A stretch of 29,111 bases of DNA from a virus. The stretch is taken from positions 1 through 29,111 of the IMG/VR virus record IMGVR_UViG_3300048691_000103; one strand, given 5' to 3'. The position numbers were made by a program, and so were the translations under genes. The first letter of the stretch is position 1. Each line of letters starts with the position of its first letter. Below, piece after piece: positions 1 to 6,766 of the stretch. The notes beneath the pieces were generated by a model. The model saw only the letters and a list, made by a program, of their open reading frames with translations, was not told the DNA's origin and made no database searches.

Positions 1-142
1 CCAACACACTGTGCGCGAAACCTTGAGTCTGGAGCTCTGCTGCTTCAGGATCGAGATCTCGGATAATAGCATTCAGCTCTGTCCGAGACATCATGCGAGT
101 AGATTCTAAGTATTCGTTAATTTCACGCAATGCTGACGACAT
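1..142 (-). CDS. Partial hypothetical protein, N-terminal 47 residues
   Basis: The 3' end of this gene runs off the left edge of the window. The reading frame is open for 47 codons from an ATG at 142. A clear AGGAG ribosome binding site sits at 154-150, seven bases from the start. The visible part begins MSSALREINEYLESTR and is polar and helix-rich, with no recognised motif. A near-consensus sigma-70 promoter lies just upstream, so this is probably an early or host-polymerase-read gene. Product unknown; the good RBS and promoter make the gene itself likely real. Confidence 0.7.
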   Translation of the reverse strand, partial: MSSALREINEYLESTRMMSRTELNAIIRDLDPEAAELQTQGFAHSVL

Positions 143-180
143 TTGTATTCTCCTATTAGGTACACTTGCTCTTAGGGTCT

Positions 181-209
181 ATTATAACTATGATTTTACC
201 AAAAGTCAA
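181..209 (-). promoter_or_regulatory. Sigma-70-type promoter
   Basis: On the minus strand, TTGACT (209-204) and TATAAT (186-181) are separated by exactly 17 bases. This is a near-perfect housekeeping sigma-70 promoter. The -35 box overlaps the TGA stop of the 53-aa gene at 206-367, and transcription would enter the partial gene at 1-142. Confidence 0.8.
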
Positions 210-367
210 CAGTCTTCTGAGGACTCGATACATGTTGAGGCACTGATATCAACACACTCCCAGTCAAAATATCGACCACTATCTATTTCGTGTTGAGCAT
301 CTTCAAAATTGTTTGCTGATATAGTAACTACTTCTTCCAGTGTTCGAGTAACTGTATATGTTGGCAT
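206..367 (-). CDS. Small hypothetical protein, 53 aa
   Basis: An ATG at 367 opens a 53-codon frame ending in TGA at 206. The protein begins MPTYTVTRTLEEVVTISANN and continues with an acidic stretch (FEDAQHEIDSGRYFDW). It reads as a short beta-strand followed by a helix, a common shape among small phage accessory proteins. No Shine-Dalgarno sequence is obvious, so it may be translated by coupling from the upstream frame that ends near 383. It lies downstream of the promoter at 641-669. Function unknown. Confidence 0.6.
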   Translation of the reverse strand: MPTYTVTRTLEEVVTISANNFEDAQHEIDSGRYFDWECVDISASTCIESSEDC

Positions 368-382
368 GATATTTGGTGTTAA

Positions 383-523
383 TTAAGCTTTGTTGTGCAC
401 GACAATGCCATATCCACCAATATCAGGAGATTCTTCGATTTTAACTTCCCCCAGACTTTCGATAGCAATATGCAGCAAGTAGTGCGTCATGGAGTGTGTC
501 CACGTGAACGGATATGTAATCAC
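383..523 (-). pseudogene. Second half of a probable frameshifted small gene (46 codons from a GTG)
   Basis: This frame is shifted by one base relative to the 52-aa frame at 441-599 and overlaps its 3' part. From the GTG at 523 it encodes a protein-like sequence (YPFTWTHSMTHYLLHIAIES, then an acidic stretch ending in GGYGIVVHNKA) before TAA at 383. An internal ATG lies at 490. Neither start has a good ribosome binding site, while the overlapping frame has one. The simplest reading is one gene of about 73 codons broken by a single-base indel between about 500 and 525. Alternatives are two overlapping genes or a sequencing error. Product unknown. Confidence 0.45.
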
Positions 524-599
524 TGTCCAGTGCGATTGGTGTTACTACCACCGAGGCGTGTTGCTTACCAAATTTAGTGTATAGGGTAACTGGTTGCAT
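441..599 (-). CDS. Small hypothetical protein, 52 aa, probably the frameshifted N-terminal half
   Basis: An ATG at 599 follows AAGGA (609-605) at five bases, about 40 bases below a sigma-70 promoter. The start is therefore well supported. The frame encodes MQPVTLYTKFGKQHASVVVT, then loses its regular character and stops at 441 after a Gly/Ser-rich tail. The +1 frame stays open through 383 and looks more protein-like over the last 35 residues. I therefore suspect that the real product continues in the other frame. Function unknown. Confidence 0.5.
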   Translation of the reverse strand: MQPVTLYTKFGKQHASVVVTPIALDSDYISVHVDTLHDALLAAYCYRKSGGS

Positions 600-640
600 T
601 TGTATCCTTAATGAGTCCAAACCGGTTTACTATTGGGTCA

Positions 641-669
641 ACTATACCCCAAATTTAGGAGAAAGTCAA
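641..669 (-). promoter_or_regulatory. Sigma-70-type promoter
   Basis: On the minus strand, TTGACT (669-664) and TATAGT (646-641) are 17 bases apart. The promoter begins 10 bases after the primase stop codon and points at the small genes at 599-206. It has the same -35 sequence and spacing as the promoter at 181-209, which suggests a shared early class read by host RNA polymerase. Confidence 0.75.
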
Positions 670-679
670 CTGTTGCTTT

Positions 680-1675
680 TCAGTTATTTTTAACCCAGTG
701 CCCTAGTTTCATTCGAGCAGCAAATTCACTATCGACCACACCCTGGGCTATAGCTGTCTCCAAATACATGCTACCATATTTGCACAGGGCTTCATTCAAG
801 TCCCCACACGATCCAATATCAGGAAAACTCAAGGTAAAGCCAGCAGACAGTGCTTGTTCGGCCATGAACTTACCATTAGCATCTTTATTCGGTACAATAA
901 TTTTCCGTCCTCGGACCTGTTTCAGTTTATGGGTGTGATATTTCGAGAAGGTGCTCCCCAGGAGGGCGATACCGTTCTCCACTGATAGTGCATCTAGTGC
1001 ACCCTCACATACAATCAGATCCACATCAGAGAACATTTTACTGGTCGTCAGGTTGAAAATGACATTCGTCTTCCGGTAGACAGGTGACTCCCAACGCTTC
1101 CGTTCGGGATTACACGTGATATCACGACCTTGAAAGAATGTTGGTTGTTGTGTCGTGGGGTTCTTGCTTATTACTATTAGCCGCTTAGCCCACTTACCTG
1201 TTACCTTATCCGTCACCATGAACTCCGATGAGTTCAGTGCGATTCGGCGAGAGGCCAAATAATCAACATAACATCCATCCAATTGTGTGTCTAGTGGTCT
1301 AAAGAATGTTGGAAGTTCAATTACTGCAGGTTCACTGAGATCTGGGTGGACGCTGGGGCTAATGATTGGTGGACTATCACTTGCGAATGCGGAGAATAGT
1401 AGCGACTTACATTGATCAAGTATCCCAAATTCAGAGAGAACCTGGGCCATCTTTTCTGAGAACTGTCGAGAGCCAGGCTTATATCCTGCAGTGCTCGAGC
1501 AGTTGAAGCAGTGATAGCTACCTCCCCCACCTTCAAATTTCCACCCACCACGAGTCTTTTTGTCGCGGCAAAGAGGGCAGCGGAGCGTGTACCAACCAGA
1601 CGGGGAACGGGATCCTAGGATCCCGTTTGTGGACAGTATTTGTTCAAGTGAGTCACCAGAACCTAGGAGAGTCAT
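680..1675 (-). CDS. DNA primase, T4 gp61-like (zinc finger plus Toprim)
   Basis: The 331-aa protein makes RNA primers for lagging-strand synthesis, normally together with a gp41-type helicase (not in the window). Near the N-terminus a CPLC (33-36) and an HCFNC (55-59) form a zinc-ribbon template-recognition motif. A Toprim-like core follows, with VCEGALDALS in the second half and an aspartate-bearing strand after it (IIVPNKD). Length matches T4 gp61 (about 340 aa). I start at the ATG at 1675, one base after the ClpP-like stop. The frame is open 35 codons further upstream, but that stretch is basic and lies wholly inside the clpP-like gene. Confidence 0.85.
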   Translation of the reverse strand: MTLLGSGDSLEQILSTNGILGSRSPSGWYTLRCPLCRDKKTRGGWKFEGGGGSYHCFNCSSTAGYKPGSRQFSEKMAQVLSEFGILDQCKSLLFSAFASDSPPIISPSVHPDLSEPAVIELPTFFRPLDTQLDGCYVDYLASRRIALNSSEFMVTDKVTGKWAKRLIVISKNPTTQQPTFFQGRDITCNPERKRWESPVYRKTNVIFNLTTSKMFSDVDLIVCEGALDALSVENGIALLGSTFSKYHTHKLKQVRGRKIIVPNKDANGKFMAEQALSAGFTLSFPDIGSCGDLNEALCKYGSMYLETAIAQGVVDSEFAARMKLGHWVKNN

Positions 1676-1676
1676 A

Positions 1677-2357
1677 TTATTGCGTTTCTGAGATTTCTTG
1701 AGGTGGTTGAATTTTGGGTGGCTTTGGAATCTTCTTGATTTTACTATCGCTTGAATTACCCTGCGCAGATTGTTTTGCAAGGTCTTTCAGTCGCTTCTCA
1801 ATCAAATCAGACATCAACCAAAGCTCTTCACCATTATCAATTTTCTTGATTTCTTCAGTTGTTAAGAACTTCGAACAAATTTTCTTGACTAAATTGGAGT
1901 ACTGGCGCTTATATGCAACGATTTGGCGGTCAACATCCGAACTCTTGCCATAGAACCCACCACTGAATGTGTGGAACATCAACATTGTGCAATCATGTAC
2001 CACATACTGATGCCCAGCTAAGAAAATAATTGCAGCCATACTACTTGCGCTGGAATCTAGAACTGTGGTTACGGTGGCACGAGATTCTGCAATTGCACTA
2101 CAGATCGCAATTCCAGTGTCGAGCCGTCCACCATCTGAATTGAGGTAGATTGTAATATCATCGTGAGCCTCGGCGGTACGGATCGTGTTGATCATTTCCA
2201 CATAATTGCCCGGCGCGCCAATTGGACCATACAAGTAGTATGGGTGTTGCTTCACAGGGATTACCCGCGACAGACTCTGCTTGTACACAACGTTGATCGG
2301 CACATCAACCTCATCTTCAATATCATCACCAGATGTATTTTTTGAAATTTTATTCAT
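1677..2357 (-). CDS. ClpP-like serine protease
   Basis: This 226-aa protein has the crotonase-like fold of ClpP. Visible landmarks are the YLYGPIG strand (41-47), YLNSDGG (71-77, equivalent to the oxyanion glycine strand), the nucleophile in SSASSMAA (Ser106 before Met, as in ClpP) and the catalytic histidine in MFHTFSGG (His129). The C-terminal 30 residues are a low-complexity Lys/Pro/Gln tail absent from bacterial ClpP. Phages carry ClpP-like proteases either for capsid maturation or as free peptidases. The setting here (primase downstream, DHFR upstream) does not suggest a head operon, so the target is unknown. No ClpX-like ATPase is in the window. Confidence 0.85.
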   Translation of the reverse strand: MNKISKNTSGDDIEDEVDVPINVVYKQSLSRVIPVKQHPYYLYGPIGAPGNYVEMINTIRTAEAHDDITIYLNSDGGRLDTGIAICSAIAESRATVTTVLDSSASSMAAIIFLAGHQYVVHDCTMLMFHTFSGGFYGKSSDVDRQIVAYKRQYSNLVKKICSKFLTTEEIKKIDNGEELWLMSDLIEKRLKDLAKQSAQGNSSDSKIKKIPKPPKIQPPQEISETQ

Positions 2358-2395
2358 TCTCGCGCATTCCTTTGTGCCAATATAGGTGCAGTAAA

Positions 2396-2950
2396 TTAAG
2401 TTCTCGTGTAGTCGACGAAGACAAAATCATCTTCATCAAACTCACCAACTTTATTTACAGGCATAAATTGCGAAGAAATTGCTTTAATGGGGTAAAAAAC
2501 ATCACAATCATCAGTGTTTTTAACGACAGTCATATAGCAGTGAGTGGTAAATGGCAATGTTTCCACGTAGAGGTAGTATCCGCCAATCACAAATACCGTT
2601 TCACCATCCTCCATGATGTTGACATCACGAAGTCGTCCTACACTGGGGATCTTGATTGCATGTTGAGGTGTGAAGTCTTCAGTATTGCTGACAACATAAC
2701 ACTTCCTACCTGGCAAAAATTCTAAGCCTTTCTCTTGTGCGATTCGCTCAATATCGAGGTACGTCTTTCGACCCATGACAACAGTATGCCCTTGAGTGAG
2801 TTCTTTGAATCGCTTTAGATCTTCACTGATGTACCAAGGTTGTTTGCCGTCTTTGCCGATTCCACCATATGAATTTACACTGACAATGTGCTTAAACCCA
2901 TTTTCAATAGTTAGTGCGTTGAGGGCGGGGGTTTGTGTTTGAAATATCAT
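2396..2950 (-). CDS. Dihydrofolate reductase
   Basis: The enzyme reduces dihydrofolate with NADPH, regenerating the folate used in dTMP synthesis. DHFR landmarks appear in order: GGIGKDGKQPW (substrate loop with Trp), EDLKRFKELT helix with the acidic active-site residue, VVMGRKTY (NADPH-binding strand and helix), LPGRKCYVVSN and VFVIGG near the C-terminal half. At 184 aa it is slightly longer than bacterial DHFR because of about 18 extra N-terminal residues before the first core strand (HIVSVNSYGGIG). The ATG at 2950 directly abuts the TAA of the small gene upstream. It fits the nucleotide metabolism set elsewhere in the window; no thymidylate synthase is visible here. Confidence 0.93.
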   Translation of the reverse strand: MIFQTQTPALNALTIENGFKHIVSVNSYGGIGKDGKQPWYISEDLKRFKELTQGHTVVMGRKTYLDIERIAQEKGLEFLPGRKCYVVSNTEDFTPQHAIKIPSVGRLRDVNIMEDGETVFVIGGYYLYVETLPFTTHCYMTVVKNTDDCDVFYPIKAISSQFMPVNKVGEFDEDDFVFVDYTRT

Positions 2951-3112
2951 TTAATATGGTGTATGTGGAATATAACTAGTAGTGCCCATATTTTGAGTAC
3001 CGCGATCTACAGAGACTCTGTAGATTTGGTGGATAATCATAGCTCTCCTAGTGCGTAGTGCAGTAATAGAAGCATCAACCTCAGTGAGTTCAGTGTTGAG
3101 TTGTTCCAACAC
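2951..3112 (-). CDS. Small hypothetical protein, about 53 aa, start uncertain
   Basis: The frame ends in TAA at 2951, exactly before the DHFR ATG. It encodes an amphipathic, coiled-coil-like helix (LEQLNTELTEVDASITALRT) followed by a mixed tail. The only in-frame starts are GTG 3112, TTG 3109 and internal ATGs, and none has a ribosome binding site. A well-placed ATG at 3142, with AGAGG upstream, is in the same frame but meets a TAA after four codons. Either the gene starts at GTG by re-initiation, or it carries a nonsense mutation. Function unknown. Confidence 0.5.
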   Translation of the reverse strand: MLEQLNTELTEVDASITALRTRRAMIIHQIYRVSVDRGTQNMGTTSYIPHTPY

Positions 3113-3147
3113 TGAAGGAAAATCAAATTATAGTTGTATCATTGTCG

Positions 3148-3627
3148 TCAGTCCTCTAACTTGGAGTGGTATTCACTAGTGATGATAATTTTTGGGAGGG
3201 TAGATACATCTGGTAGTTCACCCGACCACTCCTTAGACAATGTGATGTGTGGGCGATACTCATCATAGTCATATTCAGCCCCATAATCCACGTATTCGTC
3301 GAAGCGCTGTGACGCGTAAGGGCAATCTACAAGTACGACAAGCAGCCTGGTCTTAGAGTTGGTAGTCTCAAACACGTCAAACTTAATTGGTACAGCTTCT
3401 ACATTCTCTAGATCAACACCAAGAGTATTCCAATCATACTCGAATGGTACCCTGGAGTATGCAGTCGTAATATGCAGATCATACTCTTCGTCTACCTCAA
3501 CATTATGTTTGAGCGCCCACTTCTTGATGGCAGTAACACTTGTGTGATGGATCGACAGTGCAGCATAGTCCCCGGCAGGTTTCTTCGCTTCTAGTAGCAA
3601 CTGGAGCTTCTTAATAAACTCAAACAT
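3148..3627 (-). CDS. acb1: Acb1-type anti-CBASS cyclic-oligonucleotide phosphodiesterase (T4 gp57B-like)
   Basis: This 159-aa protein belongs to the 2H phosphoesterase superfamily, with the paired motifs LHITT (His52, Thr54) and PHITLS (His127, Thr129). The N-terminus, MFEFIKKL followed by an AKKPAGDYAALSIHHTSVTA segment, closely resembles what I recall of T4 gene 57B, now Acb1. Acb1 hydrolyses the cyclic di- and trinucleotides made by host CBASS systems and so stops abortive effector activation. Its length is close to that of T4 Acb1 (about 150 aa). It overlaps the exonuclease gene by eight bases. An RNA-processing LigT/ThpR-like role is the alternative, but the N-terminal match favours Acb1. 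Confidence 0.85.
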   Translation of the reverse strand: MFEFIKKLQLLLEAKKPAGDYAALSIHHTSVTAIKKWALKHNVEVDEEYDLHITTAYSRVPFEYDWNTLGVDLENVEAVPIKFDVFETTNSKTRLLVVLVDCPYASQRFDEYVDYGAEYDYDEYRPHITLSKEWSGELPDVSTLPKIIITSEYHSKLED

Positions 3628-4204
3628 TTGAATCTAGCGCCTTAGTGAAAACTTTCTTAATCATGCGGACCGCTTTAAGCGCTGCACGTGCGTCTTCGAG
3701 TGCATTGTGCTTATCACGGATCACATTGAACATTTCGAACAGCTCATTCGAATCTTTCGTGTTGTATAATACACTCCCGACAGAGTGAGAATCGATGCTG
3801 TGCCCCGATAACTTAATTGCCATATCGTACTTGTTGAACCACTGAGCGATGAAGTGGCGATCAAAAGTATCTACGTTGTGCCCACCTAGTGTGAGTGCTT
3901 TGTTAGTATCGAAGTTGTTACCTAGGAATTCACAGAAGGTAGTGAGTGCTTCTTCTTCAGATACTCCGTGTTCACTAAGGTGATCCTTGGACATACCATG
4001 AACAGCCTGTGCTTCGCTGCTCCATGCACTTGTGCCGTTGTAGTGAATCTCGACGTAGAATGTATTACCTTCTGCCCAATTTTTAGAATCAGTGACTACT
4101 GCACCTAGTGATACAATTTGATATTCATAGTTGTTACTCCGATCCATCACCGTGCCTCGACTATATCCACTAGTCTCGACGTCCAAAAATAGTACTTTGC
4201 TCAT
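3620..4204 (-). CDS. DnaQ-like DEDDh 3'-5' exonuclease
   Basis: The 194-aa protein carries all three exonuclease motifs of the DEDDh family. Exo I is FLDVETSG (Asp8, Glu10), Exo II is GGHNVDTFDRHFI (Asp115), and Exo III is HNALEDARAA (His166, Asp171). It is a stand-alone domain, comparable to phage DexA or RNase T-like nucleases. It may degrade host DNA or trim DNA or RNA ends; the sequence does not decide which. It is cotranscribed with acb1, whose start it overlaps. The ATG at 4204 is the only sensible start. Confidence 0.85.
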   Translation of the reverse strand: MSKVLFLDVETSGYSRGTVMDRSNNYEYQIVSLGAVVTDSKNWAEGNTFYVEIHYNGTSAWSSEAQAVHGMSKDHLSEHGVSEEEALTTFCEFLGNNFDTNKALTLGGHNVDTFDRHFIAQWFNKYDMAIKLSGHSIDSHSVGSVLYNTKDSNELFEMFNVIRDKHNALEDARAALKAVRMIKKVFTKALDSNV

Positions 4205-4248
4205 ATGTTGTTAATATCTCTCGAAAGGTTGGTTTATCGCACTCACAA

Positions 4249-6228
4249 TTACGAATGTGGTGGCCAGACAAATTTAAGTTGCCCCGAATCATATATTTTT
4301 GAGTACTTGTTGGCAAACATAATTTCTTCTTCCGTCATTGTGACTGGACAGTCTGGAAATAACGCCCTCAACTTATGCTTTTGATATTTTAACCGCGACT
4401 CTAGTGTTATACAATCTTTTGTGTACCAATAATTAGGAGCCGTGGCGCCGCAATAACCAAACCCCATTTTTGCATACACTTTGCCGTCACTCCATCTCCT
4501 GTTTGCATATGACACTACAGAGGTTGGCTGATGCTCTTGTACAAAATGCTTAAACATTTTAGACATTCCCCCCACCACCGTGTGATGCAGAATAGTACAC
4601 GATCTCAACAGCTCCCACTGCACAGATTTATCGTACCTGGATCGACCAAATGACATTACAGAAACTAACTCGCCACAATTGAGCAGCGCTACATTAACTA
4701 CATTCCCAACACATTTACCCTGTAAGTGATTTTTATCAAAAAACTCATCTGCAGTGCGTTTATCGACTGTTGTTATTGTAGTGTGCCTGCCAAAGATTTT
4801 AATAGAGTGTCCGAGTGAGTTGGCGATGACTGATTTCCATTTGAGATTATTTGCGGCATCAGTCCACTCTGCATCCCAAATGTGGAATAACTTCAAACCA
4901 GCGGATGAGCAGGCTTCTGTTTTTTGTACGTGCCTAGTTGCATTGTGTGTATCGCGTGGTACATTCGATGAGTGCCAATATACACCATTCAACTCAAATG
5001 CTGCTTTTTTGTCGACGCACAACACATCCAGTTCTTTTCGATTCAGAACAACTCTATCATTCGGAACAGACGTAGGGCACAACGATTGAATATACGCGAA
5101 CAATTCCTTTTCTGGCTTTGATGTCCCTCCTTGACACTTGATGCACCCAACATTGAACAAGCGATAATTATTGAATGTTGGATGAAACAGCCCATGTGTG
5201 GCACAGCGGATGTTAATTTTTGTGTTGATGCCGACCCAATCCTGAGGGGACACAATCTCATGTGTATGTCCTCTGGTGTCGGGCAGTAAAATCAACTTCA
5301 AGTATTTTTGATACGAACCACTTTTTAATTCGGTTTCACGTTCTACTTTGGTTCGATATTCAATCCCGTACATATCACAATATTTTGCAACAGTAAGGTC
5401 ACTAACCCCGAGCTGCTTCGATACACCTGCCAGGGAATTACCGGTCATCATTTCAGCAAGTAGTGTAGCATCTAACAGTGCAGGAACGCGTATGGTGAGT
5501 GCGTCTGTTGGTGTATTTCGCGATATCTCTCGTCTATGAGGCAACTGTGCGTGATATGGCACTCCAAAACGCTTAATATTGTATTGTTCCTTTGAATATT
5601 TGGTGTCTTCATCTGGCCGTGTTATCCCACATTGCTGCAATGCGAGATTGATAGCAATATAAGTGACATTCCCCAGTAGTTCCGCAATTTCACTACACAT
5701 CAACCTATCTATACAGTACAGTTGGCGCAATTCCTCTTCAAATACTCCAGCTATTGAATACCTGGAAATTCCAAGTTGCCGCAGCCTGTGTTGTATAGCT
5801 GCATGGGACAGTGAGGTTATCTGCCCTACATCTGCACAAGATTTCCCAGCCTTCAACCACCCCTTCACAGTAGCGCGGTCTGGAATCACATCGACAGCTC
5901 TTGTGCGGCCGGTTGGGCGACGTGACGGAGATAGTATTTGTTCAGTAGTATGGGCACCTATACCAAATTTTTCCTGAACTTTAGTGAACGTCAAGTTATC
6001 TACAGTGTATGCAACCACCACACGCTGTACAAACGCTGGATGGTCATTTCGCTTACTGATGTTACACTTGCTAAGTGCTTTTCGTACCGTGGGTGTACCG
6101 ACAGGTAACTCACAGCATATTTTCACTTGCTCGACAGTCAACCTATCAACGTTGAGCAGCCAATCGATCAATCCAATATTTTTCTCTACAAACTCGTATG
6201 CGGATGCACATCGAGTCGAATCAAACAA
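4249..6228 (-). CDS. Large HTH-repeat protein with EDxHD (Vsr-like) homing endonuclease domain
   Basis: The C-terminal third carries a nuclease core: KPEKELFAYI, then RKELDVLC with its aspartate, AAFELNGVYWHS and LKLFHIWDAEW. This pattern matches phage EDxHD homing endonucleases of the I-Bth0305I type. The N-terminal 350 residues contain several helix-turn-helix-like segments, such as SLAGVSKQLGVSDLTVAKYC, probably for target recognition. A further domain with YANRRWSDGKVYAKMGF follows the nuclease. The likely start is TTG at 6228, overlapping the end of the dUTPase-like gene by eight bases. The frame is open to ATG codons at 6360 and 6381, but these would overlap that gene by about 140 to 160 bases with no RBS that I can see. 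Confidence 0.75.
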   Translation of the reverse strand: MFDSTRCASAYEFVEKNIGLIDWLLNVDRLTVEQVKICCELPVGTPTVRKALSKCNISKRNDHPAFVQRVVVAYTVDNLTFTKVQEKFGIGAHTTEQILSPSRRPTGRTRAVDVIPDRATVKGWLKAGKSCADVGQITSLSHAAIQHRLRQLGISRYSIAGVFEEELRQLYCIDRLMCSEIAELLGNVTYIAINLALQQCGITRPDEDTKYSKEQYNIKRFGVPYHAQLPHRREISRNTPTDALTIRVPALLDATLLAEMMTGNSLAGVSKQLGVSDLTVAKYCDMYGIEYRTKVERETELKSGSYQKYLKLILLPDTRGHTHEIVSPQDWVGINTKINIRCATHGLFHPTFNNYRLFNVGCIKCQGGTSKPEKELFAYIQSLCPTSVPNDRVVLNRKELDVLCVDKKAAFELNGVYWHSSNVPRDTHNATRHVQKTEACSSAGLKLFHIWDAEWTDAANNLKWKSVIANSLGHSIKIFGRHTTITTVDKRTADEFFDKNHLQGKCVGNVVNVALLNCGELVSVMSFGRSRYDKSVQWELLRSCTILHHTVVGGMSKMFKHFVQEHQPTSVVSYANRRWSDGKVYAKMGFGYCGATAPNYWYTKDCITLESRLKYQKHKLRALFPDCPVTMTEEEIMFANKYSKIYDSGQLKFVWPPHS

Positions 6229-6766
6229 TACCAGCTCTGGTGGTCCAATCTGAGTCGAGTGAGTGATTGTATCCGCCTGAATATTCTCCAACACTATCAG
6301 ACTTGACGAACAGGATCTGGCCAACCCTTGTTCCTGGGGCGATGTGTGCTGTTGGTCCATTATTGTGTAAGCTAAATCCAATGTGGCCGGTGTATTTACT
6401 GTCGTACAGCCCAGACGTTAAAAATATACCGTTTCTGTTAAGAGTAGACCGAACGACTAGTAGTGCTGCCACCTGGGTGGGGATATTCAAATACATATTA
6501 GACAAGCAGTCTACAGTACAACCTGCAGGTATTTGCAGTGATTCTATCCCATCAACATTCTGTTTTGGTGTAATCTGTGTTGTTGACCGCATTTTTTTAT
6601 GTGAATTACTTAACCGGAACTCGTCGAGGGTGTTGAAATAAAATGCTTTATCTAACGTAAAATCTAAAGCATTGGGTTGGATACTGTTGGTACTCAACCA
6701 ATCGTATGTTGCATCTGTGTGGGTGATCCAACCTTCAGCAATTGCCGTCTTAGGAGATATGATCAT
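6221..6766 (-). CDS. dUTPase / dCTP deaminase-superfamily protein
   Basis: The 181-aa protein has the trimeric beta-fold shared by Dcd and Dut. It begins with MIISPKTAIAEGWI, typical of Dcd-like N-termini, then shows VVRSTLNRNGI (the Arg-Ser motif) and GLYDSKYTGHIGFSLHNNG, followed by PGTRVGQILF. In bifunctional or monofunctional dCTP deaminases a catalytic glutamate sits in the strand after the glycine (TLE-type motif). Here the strand reads GFSLHN, without that Glu. I therefore favour a dUTPase-type or diverged activity over deamination. It starts at ATG 6766, overlapping the DpdA-like stop as ATGA, and the endonuclease gene follows immediately. Confidence 0.75.
   Translation of the reverse strand: MIISPKTAIAEGWITHTDATYDWLSTNSIQPNALDFTLDKAFYFNTLDEFRLSNSHKKMRSTTQITPKQNVDGIESLQIPAGCTVDCLSNMYLNIPTQVAALLVVRSTLNRNGIFLTSGLYDSKYTGHIGFSLHNNGPTAHIAPGTRVGQILFVKSDSVGEYSGGYNHSLDSDWTTRAGIV

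Noticed and set aside
633-938. Plus-strand frame antisense to primase
   Set aside because: It is an open frame opposite a well-supported gene, with no start signals or domain.
1676-1780. A 35-codon N-terminal extension of primase
   Set aside because: It is basic, lies wholly within the clpP-like gene, and ATG 1675 right after that gene's stop gives a normal gp61-type N-terminus.
3148-3627. RNA 2',3'-cyclic phosphodiesterase (LigT/ThpR) as the primary call
   Set aside because: The 2H motifs alone would allow it, but the N-terminal sequence and length match T4 gp57B/Acb1 better.
6229-6381. ATG start of the homing endonuclease at 6381 or 6360
   Set aside because: This would overlap the dUTPase-like gene by 140-160 bases, and the extra sequence is low in structure; TTG 6228 fits the compact layout better. 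Uncertain.
5984-6641. Plus-strand frames opposite the endonuclease and dUTPase-like genes
   Set aside because: They show shadow composition and no RBS, and are fully covered by minus-strand genes.
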